This document shows positions 28,633 through 37,086 of a DNA stretch of 64,000 bases, one piece after another. The DNA lies in contig NZ_CP080525.1 of the NCBI RefSeq assembly GCF_024746815.1, positions 3,162,001 through 3,226,000 of the forward strand, written 5' to 3'. The notes beneath the pieces were generated by a model. That model made no database searches, was not told the DNA's origin, and saw only the letters and a program-made list of their open reading frames with translations. The stretch's first letter is position 1; every line of letters begins with the position of its first letter. The position numbers and the translations under genes were made by a program. The DNA comes from Mesorhizobium sp. AR07 (GTDB lineage Bacteria; Pseudomonadota; Alphaproteobacteria; Rhizobiales; Rhizobiaceae).

Positions 28633-30816
28633 ATGATCAAATTGACACGGCGGACGTTGCTTGTCGGCACGTCCGCGCTGACGATGGCCGGCATGGTGTC
28701 GTTCCGGACCATGGCCGCCTCGCGCACCTACCATGCGCTGCTGGTCGCCTGCACCGAATATCCGAACCTGCCGCAGAGAAACTGGCTGGTCGGACCGAAG
28801 AACGATGCCGGCCTTGTGCGCGACTATCTTCTGAAAAACGTACCCGAACCGGTGAAATTCACACCCGAAAACGTCAGGCTTCTCGCAGACGGGATAGAGG
28901 GCGCGGCGGGGTCACCAACCCTTGGGGCGATCAAGGCTGCACTCGCCGATCTCGCCGCCAAGGTGCAGCGCGACGATTTCGTCTATTTGCATTTCTCCGG
29001 CCATGGAGCGCAGCAACCGGAGAGCGTACTTGGCCACAAGCTGGACGGTCTCGACGAGATCTTCTTGCCCAACGACATCAACAAATGGATCGATCGCGAC
29101 AAGGGTGTGCCGAACGCATTGGTCGACTACGACATCGGCGCCGCACTCGACGCGATCCGCGACAAGGGAGCTTTCGTCTGGGCGGTCTTCGACTGCTGCC
29201 ACTCCGCAACGATAACACGCGCCGTCGAGGTTAACGACGAAATGGAACGCAAGGTCGATGCGGCTGACCTTGGCATTCCGGAAGCCGAGATGGTGGCGGC
29301 CGAAGCCGGCTCGCGTAGCATCGACGAGGATGGCCGGCGCATTCCTCCGTTCAAACTGACCGGGTCGACGGCCGCCGAGCCGATCAGCAAGGGCAAGCTG
29401 GTCGCCTTCTATGCGGCACAGACCATCGAAACGACCCCGGAGATGCCACTTCCGAAGGGCAACCCCGATGCCGTCCGTTTCGGACTGTTCACCTTCACCA
29501 TCTTTTCCAAGCTCGCCGAGAACCCCAACGCCACCTACCGCCAGCTTGGCCAGGCCGTGTTGCAGCAATATTCGGCGGACGGGCGCACGCGGCCGACGCC
29601 GCTGTTCGAGGGCGAACTTGACGCGCGAGTGTTCGGCACGGACAAAACCGACACGGCCATGGCGTGGCCGATCATTGTCAAGGACAACGACGCCACAATC
29701 GGCGCCGGGATGCTGCACCGCCTTTCGCCTGGAACCAAGCTTGCCGTGCTGCCATCGCCACTGTCGGAGCTGTCTGCGGCCCTGGGCTATGTCGAAGTGC
29801 AGTCGGCCGGGAATCTGGAGAGTCGGGTGCGGCCCGTCGAGTATGGCGGCAAGCCGGCGCTGAAGATTGCTGACATTCCGGCCAATGCCTATGCGCGGAT
29901 TGCCGAACTTGCCGTCGACTTCAAGCTCGCGGTGGCACGCCCCGCCGCAACCGGCGGGCTAGATGCGGAAGTGGCGCTGGCCAACTCGGTACTCGACGAA
30001 TTGATCGCCAGCAAGGACAGGCGGTTCAACATTGGTCTTGTGGAGCCTGGGCAGAGCGCTGACATGCGCCTCGCCGTGCTGCGCGAGAACGCGATTGCCG
30101 GCGCTGCCGCCGACGCCAGCGATCAGCCGGCGCTGTGGTTCCTACCGGCTTCGGGTGATGTTTCGCTCAAGGATGGCAGCCGGCCGCCGCTGGTCATCAT
30201 CCACCTGGACAATCGCGCCAAGCTTGCGGATGCGACGGCGAACAATCTGACGACGATCTTCCGCGCAACCAGCCTTTCCAGGCTTGCCGCCGCTTCGGAC
30301 TACCAGCCGCCAGGGGTGAGTGTCGAGTTCACGATCAAACGCAAGAACAATGATGCCATGGAACCGTTGCAGGCGTCAGCGGTACCGCGCGTGCTCCCAG
30401 GCGACGAAGTGCATGTGCTGGCCAAGAACCAGTCGACCGAGATCGTCGACATCAACGTGCTCTACGTCGGCAGCGACTATTCGATCACGCCGATCGTCGC
30501 CGAGCGGATGGTTCCCGGCGCGAAGCTGGAGGAAGGCCTGCTCGCCTTCACTGATACCAGCTTCGGCATGGAACGGATGATCGCGGTGCTCACCGAGGCA
30601 CCGCCGCAAAGCGAGATGGAGGATTTGAGCTTCCTTGGCCAAGGCGGCGTGCCGCAGCGCACGCGCAACGCCGGCGACGGCCAGCCTGGCTTCTCCGACA
30701 TGCTGCGTGACGTCGGGCTCGCCCCGTCGACCCGCTCAGCCATGAAGCTCGGCGACAAGGGCGGATCGAGAGGCGCGGTCATGATCTTCCCCATGGAGAC
30801 CGTGCCGCGCAGTTGA
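28633..30816 (+). CDS. Exported caspase-like (C14/orthocaspase) peptidase
   Basis: A 727-aa protein that starts MIKLTRRTLLVGTSALTMAG, a twin-arginine signal with cleavage near residue 30. The caspase p20-like domain follows at about 35-270: first strand YHALLVACTEYPNLP, catalytic His in LHFSGHGAQ near residue 133, and catalytic Cys in AVFDCCHSAT near residue 193 with the Asp that forms a basic-residue S1 pocket in metacaspases. The C-terminal part (about 560-660, GDEVHVLAKNQSTEIVDINV) resembles a DUF4384-type beta domain. It opens a set of exported proteins. Metacaspase-type enzymes cleave after Arg or Lys; the native substrate is not known. Confidence 0.85.
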   Translation: MIKLTRRTLLVGTSALTMAGMVSFRTMAASRTYHALLVACTEYPNLPQRNWLVGPKNDAGLVRDYLLKNVPEPVKFTPENVRLLADGIEGAAGSPTLGAIKAALADLAAKVQRDDFVYLHFSGHGAQQPESVLGHKLDGLDEIFLPNDINKWIDRDKGVPNALVDYDIGAALDAIRDKGAFVWAVFDCCHSATITRAVEVNDEMERKVDAADLGIPEAEMVAAEAGSRSIDEDGRRIPPFKLTGSTAAEPISKGKLVAFYAAQTIETTPEMPLPKGNPDAVRFGLFTFTIFSKLAENPNATYRQLGQAVLQQYSADGRTRPTPLFEGELDARVFGTDKTDTAMAWPIIVKDNDATIGAGMLHRLSPGTKLAVLPSPLSELSAALGYVEVQSAGNLESRVRPVEYGGKPALKIADIPANAYARIAELAVDFKLAVARPAATGGLDAEVALANSVLDELIASKDRRFNIGLVEPGQSADMRLAVLRENAIAGAAADASDQPALWFLPASGDVSLKDGSRPPLVIIHLDNRAKLADATANNLTTIFRATSLSRLAAASDYQPPGVSVEFTIKRKNNDAMEPLQASAVPRVLPGDEVHVLAKNQSTEIVDINVLYVGSDYSITPIVAERMVPGAKLEEGLLAFTDTSFGMERMIAVLTEAPPQSEMEDLSFLGQGGVPQRTRNAGDGQPGFSDMLRDVGLAPSTRSAMKLGDKGGSRGAVMIFPMETVPRS

Positions 30817-30913
30817 GCATTCGTTGTCGGCCCTTGCGCGATCGGCGCGATATGAGAACATTTCCGGCCGCAGCCATGGCGTATGACGGCCGGATGAGCA
30901 GATAGGATCGATC

Positions 30914-31294
30914 TTGAAGAACACAGTTTTTTCCTGGCGCGGAACGGTTGTCGGCCTTGCTGGCGGCCTGTTGCTGATCGCCAATGCTTCGGCGGACGAG
31001 GCCTGCGGCCTGTGTGTCAGGCAGATCGTCACCAACTCGGAACTGGCGACCTGTTTTCTCGATCAGTACGACCAGATCGCCAAAAGCGGCAGCGGCGCGG
31101 TCGTCGTCGACCTCAGCAACTGCGCCTCGCGCGGCGTGGTCGAAGCGTTGCCGTCACCGAACAAGGGGGCGGCGGAGCCCGACGTGCAGTTCATGATTTC
31201 GCGCTTGCAGCTGGAATGCCTGAAAAGGAAGCTGGAGGTGCCAGGCATCGTGCTTGATCCCTCCGCCACCATCGAACTGGACAGCTGCGGATGA
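30914..31294 (+). CDS. Secreted Cys-rich small protein, unknown function
   Basis: A 126-aa protein read from a TTG at 30914 with TAGGA seven bases before it. The N terminus MKNTVFSWRGTVVGLAGGLL is a Sec signal with cleavage near NASA. The mature part has six Cys, including a CGLC pair close to its N terminus and a final SCG, suggesting disulfide bonds in the periplasm. I recognise no domain. It is 97 bases after the caspase gene and overlaps the next gene by four bases, so the next two products are translationally coupled. Confidence 0.75.
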   Translation: MKNTVFSWRGTVVGLAGGLLLIANASADEACGLCVRQIVTNSELATCFLDQYDQIAKSGSGAVVVDLSNCASRGVVEALPSPNKGAAEPDVQFMISRLQLECLKRKLEVPGIVLDPSATIELDSCG

Positions 31295-31986
31295 AGAAGC
31301 CGGCGGGCAACACCAGGCAAACAGCAGCTGTCGCGCCCGCCAAGGCGCCAGCCGCGAAACCGGCGCTGCCGGAAACCACCGAAGGCTTTCCGTGGCCGAG
31401 CAGCCACGAGATCAAGAAGGAATCGAACCCCTTCACCGACCGTGACTGGCGCATGCTGGTCTATGCCTGGTCAGGCATGGCGGTACGTTTCGCCATCATC
31501 TTCACCTTGATGTTCTCGGTCTACCAGTTCCTGGCCAACCAGGAGCAGAAGCGTGTCGAGCAGACGATGTCGCTGGTCGAACTCTGGCAAAACAAGGACT
31601 ACCAGCAGGCGCAGCGCGCGCTGAAGGATCGCCTGACGGCGCTCAACGCCAAATACGACAATCTGCTCAGTGCCAACCCGTCGCCGACCGAGGAACAAGT
31701 CTTCCGGCAACGCATCGGCATCGAGGCGATGACCGCCACTGGCGGCGACATGCCACTCGCCGATTTCAGCGAGAACTTCGACCGCATCGTCTATTTCCTC
31801 AACCGCCTGTCCTTCTGCGTCGAGGGCGATCTGTGTTCGCGCAAAGTTACGGATGCCTATTTCCGCGATTATGCCGTCTCGTTCTGGAGTTATTTTTCCG
31901 GCTATGTCGACAAGCAGCGCAAGGCGGGTTCACCCACTTTCGCCTCGGCGATCGAGACCTATGTGCGCCAGGCCGAAGCCAAATAG
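31291..31986 (+). CDS. One-pass membrane protein with periplasmic helical domain, unknown function
   Basis: A 231-aa protein. Residues 1-50 are Ala/Pro/Lys-rich and cytoplasmic, residues about 57-80 form one hydrophobic helix (WSGMAVRFAIIFTLMFSVYQ), and the rest is a helical periplasmic part with a likely coiled coil (EQKRVEQTMSLVELWQNKDY) and a LSFCVEGDLCSRKV segment. It starts at an ATGA overlap with the secreted Cys-rich gene and ends two bases before the WD40-caspase gene. It could anchor the exported peptidases to the inner membrane, which is inference from position. Confidence 0.75.
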   Translation: MKKPAGNTRQTAAVAPAKAPAAKPALPETTEGFPWPSSHEIKKESNPFTDRDWRMLVYAWSGMAVRFAIIFTLMFSVYQFLANQEQKRVEQTMSLVELWQNKDYQQAQRALKDRLTALNAKYDNLLSANPSPTEEQVFRQRIGIEAMTATGGDMPLADFSENFDRIVYFLNRLSFCVEGDLCSRKVTDAYFRDYAVSFWSYFSGYVDKQRKAGSPTFASAIETYVRQAEAK

Positions 31987-31988
31987 CG

Positions 31989-34900
31989 ATGGGAAAATTC
32001 GCCATGAGCATCCGCCTCATGCGCGCCTGCCGCTGGCTGGCAATGGCCGGTGTGCTTGTCGTCTCATCGGCTGCTCGCGCCGAACAGGCGCCTGACTTCC
32101 ATCTCGATCTCGACACCGGCGGCCACAGTGCGCAGGTCACCGACCTCGCCTTCACGCCCGATGGCGAGGACCTCGTCTCGGCATCTGATGACAAGACCAT
32201 CCGCATCTGGGACTGGCAGAGCGGGGTGACGCTGCGCACCATTCGCGGCTATCTCGGCAATGGCAGCGACGGCAAGATCTTCGCGGTCGCGGTCTCGCCG
32301 GATGGCAAGACGATCGCCGCCGGCGGCTATTTCGGCGCCAGTCTCGGCGACAAGCCACCCTATGGCGATATCAGGCTGTTCGACTTCGCCACCGGCAAGA
32401 TGAAGGCGGTGCTCAAGGCCGCCGACTACGCGACCTACGACCTCGCCTTCTCTCCCGATGGAAAAACCCTGGCTGCCGGCGGCGCTGACGGCGTCGTCTA
32501 TCTCTGGCGGCTGGACGACAAATCCGCGACCGGCTGGACGCTGGACAAGAAGCTCGACGCCGATTCCTGGCACATCGAAAAGCTCGCCTTCGCTGCCGCC
32601 GGAACCCGCCTGGCCGCGACCACCACCGACAACGGCATCCGGCTCTGGGATGTCGTGAAGGGCGAGGAGATCGCATTGCCGGCCGAAGCGGAGCCGCTGA
32701 AGGACATCAGCGTCATGGCGCTGGCCGTGTCGCAAGATGGCAGCCTGTTTGCCACAGGCAGCAAGGACGGGCTGGTGCAGCTCTGGCACGCGGCCGACGG
32801 CACGCTGGCGCGCGCCATGCCAAAGCAGGATTTTCTCATCGGCTCACTGACCTTCGCCAAAGGTACACGGCTGGTCGCCTCCTGTGGCTATCGCTGCGCC
32901 GACAAGCATCGTTCCCTTGTCTGGAACACCGACAGCGGCGAAAAGACGCTCGACTATACCGGCCATGACGGCACGGTCTATGCCAGCACCACCAATGCAA
33001 ACGGCTCGCTGGTGGCGACGGCCGGCGGCACCCGCAACGCCATCCAGGTATGGGACCCCGTGACCGGCGAGCGCAAGGCGCTGCTGCAGGGTGTGGGAGA
33101 ACCGGTGACCGCCGTCGGCATCGATGTGGCGAACGGCGTCATCGCCTGGGGCAACGCCAACCCATGTCCCGAGCGCGTCTCCTGTCCCGAACAACAGGGC
33201 GCGCTGACCAACAGGCTGGTGCTGCCAACCGCCGATCGCTTCTTCGACGACCCACAGCCGCTTGCGGAACCCGGCTCATTTGCCCGCGCCGCCCTGGTCG
33301 ACGGCCAGTGGACGCTGCACGCCGCGGCCGGCGGCAAGGATGCGCTGGAAAACGCCGTGCTGGAGATCGCCAATAGCGGCAAAATAGTGCGCAGCATCGA
33401 TAACGATGCCACCAACGGCTTTGTCCACTCCGCCTACACGCTGATCGACAATGGCCTTGGCCTGATCACCGGCGGCAACGACGGCACGCTGATCGAATAC
33501 CGGACGGCGACCGCGAAAGTGTCGGGCGAGTTCACCGGCCACACCGGCGAGATCAACGCCATGGTTGCCTCGGAGAAGGCCGGTCTTCTGGTCACCGGCA
33601 GCGCCGACCAGACGCTCAGATTGTGGAACCTGAAAACGCACGAGCTGATCGTGTCGATGTTCTTTGCCGGCTCGCAATGGATCGCCTGGATGCCGCAGGG
33701 CTACTACTACTCCTCCGATGAGGGCGACAAGCTGATCGGCTGGCAGGTCAACCAAGGCCGCGACCATGAGGGCCGCTTCATCCGCGCCGGCCAGTTGAAG
33801 AAATATCTCTGGAGTCCGGAAATGGTGCGCCGGGCGATCATCCTGCGCAGCGCCAAACAGGCGGTCAAGGAAATGCGGCCGGGCGTCGACAACGAACTGC
33901 AGAAGCTGCTGCAGCGCAAGCCTCCGGAATTCGACATCCGCCTGGCCGCCGACCAGAGCAAGGTCCGCGACGGCTATGTCGCGGTCGAGATATCAGGCGC
34001 CAAGGAAGCCGGGACCGATGTCGCCGGCTTCTCGATCCTGTCGAACAGCCGCAATGTCGGCGACATCACCGCCCGCTCGGTGGACGGCAACAACACCGTC
34101 GTCGAGATACCGGTGGAAAATGGTGAAAACACCATCCGCATCACCGGCACCAACGAATTCGGCTATCTGACCGAACGCAGCGTAACGGCGCTGGCTAGAA
34201 AGATCGAGAAGGCCGAGGCCAAGGGCAAGCTCTATGTCGCGGTCATCGGCGTCGACAAATATCCGTTCTTGACCGACGCCTGTTCTGGCCATGCCTGCGA
34301 CCTGCGCTACCCCGTCGACGACGCCACCGAGTTCCTCAAGGTGATTGCGCAGAAATCGGCGCCGCTGTTCTCGTCGATGGAGACGCTGGTTCTGGTCAAC
34401 CGCGAAGCGCTCGACGAGAGCCCCGACAAAGCCCAGCAAACCTACACGGTCGCCAGCGCCGACACCATCAAGGAGCCTGACTCGCATACGATCGACGACC
34501 AGCTCGCCGATTTCCTCGACAAACCCGGTGAGCACGACACCACGATCATCTTCGTCGCCGGCCACGGCATCAACATCGACGAGGAGTATTATTTCATCCC
34601 GACCGACGGCCGCAAACAGGATGCGGAGCGCTGGAAGCGCTCCTCGCTTGTCGACTGGTCGGACATCCAGAAGTCGGTCGAGAGAGCCAAGGGCATGCGC
34701 TTCATGCTGCTCGACACGTGCCATGCCGCCAACGCCTTCAACCCGCGCCTGGAGAAGGACGCGCAGGATGCGCGCATCGTCGTCTTTTCTGCCACCGCCG
34801 CCAACAACACCGCCGCCGAACTGCCCGAACTCGGCCACGGCGTCTTCACCTATTCGATCCTCGAAGGCCTGCGCGGCAAGGCCAGGACATCCGATGGCGG

Positions 34901-35021
34901 CGTCACGCTGTTCGGCCTTGCCGACTACATTTCGCACGAAGTGGTGCGGCTGACGTCGTCGAAGCAAAAGCCGTTCTATTATGTCGGCGGCGTGGAGAAC
35001 ATCGTGCTCGCCGAGCCATGA
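31989..35021 (+). CDS. Exported WD40-repeat caspase-like peptidase
   Basis: A 1010-aa protein with a Sec signal (cleavage near SSAARA). Nine or so WD40 repeats follow over about residues 35-560, for example VTDLAFTPDGEDLVSASDD with IRIWDW and INAMVASEKAGLLVTGSADQ with LRLWNL, enough for one propeller and part of a second. An Ig-like stretch (about 640-735) leads to a C14 caspase domain (about 745-1005) with KLYVAVIGVDKYPFL, catalytic His in FVAGHGIN and catalytic Cys in FMLLDTCHAAN. The start at 31989 is two bases after the preceding stop; an ATG at 32004 is an alternative. WD40 propellers are usual sensor or docking platforms. Confidence 0.88.
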   Translation: MGKFAMSIRLMRACRWLAMAGVLVVSSAARAEQAPDFHLDLDTGGHSAQVTDLAFTPDGEDLVSASDDKTIRIWDWQSGVTLRTIRGYLGNGSDGKIFAVAVSPDGKTIAAGGYFGASLGDKPPYGDIRLFDFATGKMKAVLKAADYATYDLAFSPDGKTLAAGGADGVVYLWRLDDKSATGWTLDKKLDADSWHIEKLAFAAAGTRLAATTTDNGIRLWDVVKGEEIALPAEAEPLKDISVMALAVSQDGSLFATGSKDGLVQLWHAADGTLARAMPKQDFLIGSLTFAKGTRLVASCGYRCADKHRSLVWNTDSGEKTLDYTGHDGTVYASTTNANGSLVATAGGTRNAIQVWDPVTGERKALLQGVGEPVTAVGIDVANGVIAWGNANPCPERVSCPEQQGALTNRLVLPTADRFFDDPQPLAEPGSFARAALVDGQWTLHAAAGGKDALENAVLEIANSGKIVRSIDNDATNGFVHSAYTLIDNGLGLITGGNDGTLIEYRTATAKVSGEFTGHTGEINAMVASEKAGLLVTGSADQTLRLWNLKTHELIVSMFFAGSQWIAWMPQGYYYSSDEGDKLIGWQVNQGRDHEGRFIRAGQLKKYLWSPEMVRRAIILRSAKQAVKEMRPGVDNELQKLLQRKPPEFDIRLAADQSKVRDGYVAVEISGAKEAGTDVAGFSILSNSRNVGDITARSVDGNNTVVEIPVENGENTIRITGTNEFGYLTERSVTALARKIEKAEAKGKLYVAVIGVDKYPFLTDACSGHACDLRYPVDDATEFLKVIAQKSAPLFSSMETLVLVNREALDESPDKAQQTYTVASADTIKEPDSHTIDDQLADFLDKPGEHDTTIIFVAGHGINIDEEYYFIPTDGRKQDAERWKRSSLVDWSDIQKSVERAKGMRFMLLDTCHAANAFNPRLEKDAQDARIVVFSATAANNTAAELPELGHGVFTYSILEGLRGKARTSDGGVTLFGLADYISHEVVRLTSSKQKPFYYVGGVENIVLAEP

Positions 35022-35034
35022 GGAGGCGAGGTTT

Positions 35035-35210
35035 GCGCCAAGACACCCCCCTCTGTCCTGCCGGACATCTCCCCCTCAACGGGGGAGATTGGCTGTCATT
35101 GGTGGTTTCGCCATTCTGCAACGCTGCAAAAGTGGCCCCAGGGCCGACGCTGCCAATCTCCCCCCTTGAGGGGGAGATGTCCGGCAGGACAGAGGTGGGT
35201 GTCTTGGCGC
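35035..35210. repeat. 59-bp near-perfect inverted repeat with 58-base spacer
   Basis: The left arm 35035-35093 and right arm 35152-35210 are reverse complements except at two positions. The arms include CCTCTGTCCTGCCGGACATC and its complement, with CTCAA-G-rich turns near the inner ends. It is the type of extragenic palindrome common in Mesorhizobium and relatives. The right arm contains the candidate ATG (35177) and GTG (35195) starts of the MEMO-CapA gene. Confidence 0.85.
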
Positions 35211-36901
35211 AGACCAGCATTCTGCTGATCCTGACAGTCTTTCTCCTCACCCTCCTCCTTCCCCTTCACGCCATCGCCGCGCCCATCACTTGCCCGCCAG
35301 GCACCGAGAACTTTCCGCCCTTCTACGACGATGCCGCGCTGTTCAAGGATGCCATCGCCAGCGTCGCCAATGTCGAGCCTTCCAACCAGCGGCTGACCGG
35401 CATCACGGTGCCGCATCACCTTCTGGCCGCCGACCTGGTGGCGCTCGGTTTGCGGGCGGCTTCCGGCTTCCGCTACAAACGCATCGTCATCCTGTCGCCG
35501 GACCATTTCCACAGGGCGCACAAACTGTACGCCAGCACGCTGCGCGGCTTCGATACCGTGCTTGGCCCGGTCGCCGCCGACGCGCAAGCGGTGCGCCAGC
35601 TCGAAACGAACAGCGACATGGTCGAGGAGTCCTGCCTGTTCGACAAGGAGCATGGCGTACGCGCCATGCTGCCGTTCCTGCACCATTATTTCCCCGAGGC
35701 GAAAATCGTGCCCGTGGCAATGTCGGTCAAGGCGCGCCGTGGCGACTGGGACAGGCTGGCCGAGGCGCTCAAGCCGATCGTCGACCAGGACACGCTGATT
35801 GTCGAATCCACCGACTTCTCGCACTATCTGCCGCAGCATGACGCGCGGCGTTTCGACCAGCAGACGCTCAACATGCTGGCCGCCGGGTCGCTCGACGGCA
35901 TAGCAGCACTTCGCCAGCCCGACCATGCCGATTCCATTGGCGCGCTCTACATACAGACCAGGCTGCAGCGCGAATTGTTCGGTGCCCAGCCGCTGGTCGT
36001 CGCCAACGAGAACTCGCAGGAACACACATCGGACTATGTCGAGCGAACCACCAGCTATGTGGTGGCGCTCTTCGGCGCTTTCGGCCCCGGCTTCAACAAC
36101 CCGGCACGGCCAAAGGACAGGATCTATTACCTCGCCGGCGACGTAAATTTCGGCCGCGCGATGAAGAAGATCCTGGTCCGTGACGGTGTAGCCGACCGGA
36201 TCGTCGACAGCATCCTTTCGCTGACCGGATCCCGACCGCTGATCGTCAATCTCGAAGGCGTCATCCTGCCCAACGTACCGGAAGCGATCGACGACATGAC
36301 GCTGGCGATGCCGCAAGGCCTGGCTGTCGACATGCTGAAAAGGCTGCATGTCGCCGGCGTCGGCCTCGCCAACAACCACGCCTATGATCTCGGCCCGTCC
36401 GGCTATGCCGAGACGCTGCGCGCCCTGGACGAAGCCGGCATTGCCCATTTCGGCCAGGTCGAGACGCTGGCGCTTGCCGATCTCGACCTTGTCGGCCTGA
36501 CCGACATCGACACCAACGGCTCGAAGAACACCGATCTGCTCACCCCTGCCCTCCTCGACCGGTTGCTGCACGAGAATGCAAGACGGCCGGTGGTCGCCTT
36601 CGTCCACTGGGGCCGCGAATACAGGACCGAACCATCGGCACGCGAGGACGCTCTTGCCGACCAGATGCGGCTGCGCGGCGTGTCGGCCATCGTCGGTGGC
36701 CATCCGCATGTATCGAGCGAAGCGATTGTCCCGCTTGCCGGAGGCGATGTGGCGGAGGTCTATTCGCTTGGCAATTTCCTCTTCGACCAGAGCGCCGAGC
36801 GGTCGTCGGGATCGATGCTGGAATTGCGCGTCTTCGCCCAAGGGACGATCTTCACCAGGCTTTTGCCGCTGCCCAACTATTTCGAGATGGGCCGGAAATA
36901 G
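35177..36901 (+). CDS. Exported MEMO-like/CapA-like fusion protein
   Basis: A 574-aa protein with a hydrophobic Sec signal (ILLILTVFLLTLLLPLHAIA). The first domain (about 45-310) is MEMO-like, related to AmmeMemoRadiSam protein B: GITVPHHLLAADLVALGL, VILSPDHFHRA and ESTDFSHYLPQHDA supply the usual metal-site His residues. The second (about 325-570) is a CapA/PGA-synthesis-type calcineurin-like phosphoesterase: YLAGDVNFGRAM, IVNLEGVIL, GLANNHAYDLG, FVHWGREY, VGGHPHVS and SLGNFLFDQ. The start lies in a repeat arm; GTG at 35195, with AGGA five bases before, is equally good. I know no described protein with this pairing. Confidence 0.82.
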   Translation: MSGRTEVGVLAQTSILLILTVFLLTLLLPLHAIAAPITCPPGTENFPPFYDDAALFKDAIASVANVEPSNQRLTGITVPHHLLAADLVALGLRAASGFRYKRIVILSPDHFHRAHKLYASTLRGFDTVLGPVAADAQAVRQLETNSDMVEESCLFDKEHGVRAMLPFLHHYFPEAKIVPVAMSVKARRGDWDRLAEALKPIVDQDTLIVESTDFSHYLPQHDARRFDQQTLNMLAAGSLDGIAALRQPDHADSIGALYIQTRLQRELFGAQPLVVANENSQEHTSDYVERTTSYVVALFGAFGPGFNNPARPKDRIYYLAGDVNFGRAMKKILVRDGVADRIVDSILSLTGSRPLIVNLEGVILPNVPEAIDDMTLAMPQGLAVDMLKRLHVAGVGLANNHAYDLGPSGYAETLRALDEAGIAHFGQVETLALADLDLVGLTDIDTNGSKNTDLLTPALLDRLLHENARRPVVAFVHWGREYRTEPSAREDALADQMRLRGVSAIVGGHPHVSSEAIVPLAGGDVAEVYSLGNFLFDQSAERSSGSMLELRVFAQGTIFTRLLPLPNYFEMGRK

Positions 36902-36913
36902 GCCTGCCGGACC

Positions 36914-37086
36914 GGGGTGTGTTGAGATTCAGGTCAGGCCGAGTCGGAGTCGAAGACGGGCGCGAAGCGACCAAACAAGGTGGGTTCCGAGAACCGGAGC
37001 GGAGCGTACTTTTGGGTACTTGAGCACCGGAAGCACAGGAAGCTGCCGTTTGCAGGCCGGCATCACCTGAATATCAGCATACCCTA
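36914..37086. repeat. RIME-like intergenic mosaic element, copy 2
   Basis: It shares both ends and the core with the element at 9715-9858, but has a longer left-middle part (about 36940-36985). The core has ACCGGAGCGGAGCGTACTTT and the end has CAGCATACCCTA. The final CTA (37084-37086) is, on the minus strand, the stop codon of the MORN gene. It fills the gap between two convergent genes. Confidence 0.8.

Noticed and set aside
35096..36841. A 581-codon open frame on the - strand
   Set aside because: It is antisense to the MEMO-CapA gene and begins in the palindromic repeat; the + strand has all metal-site motifs.
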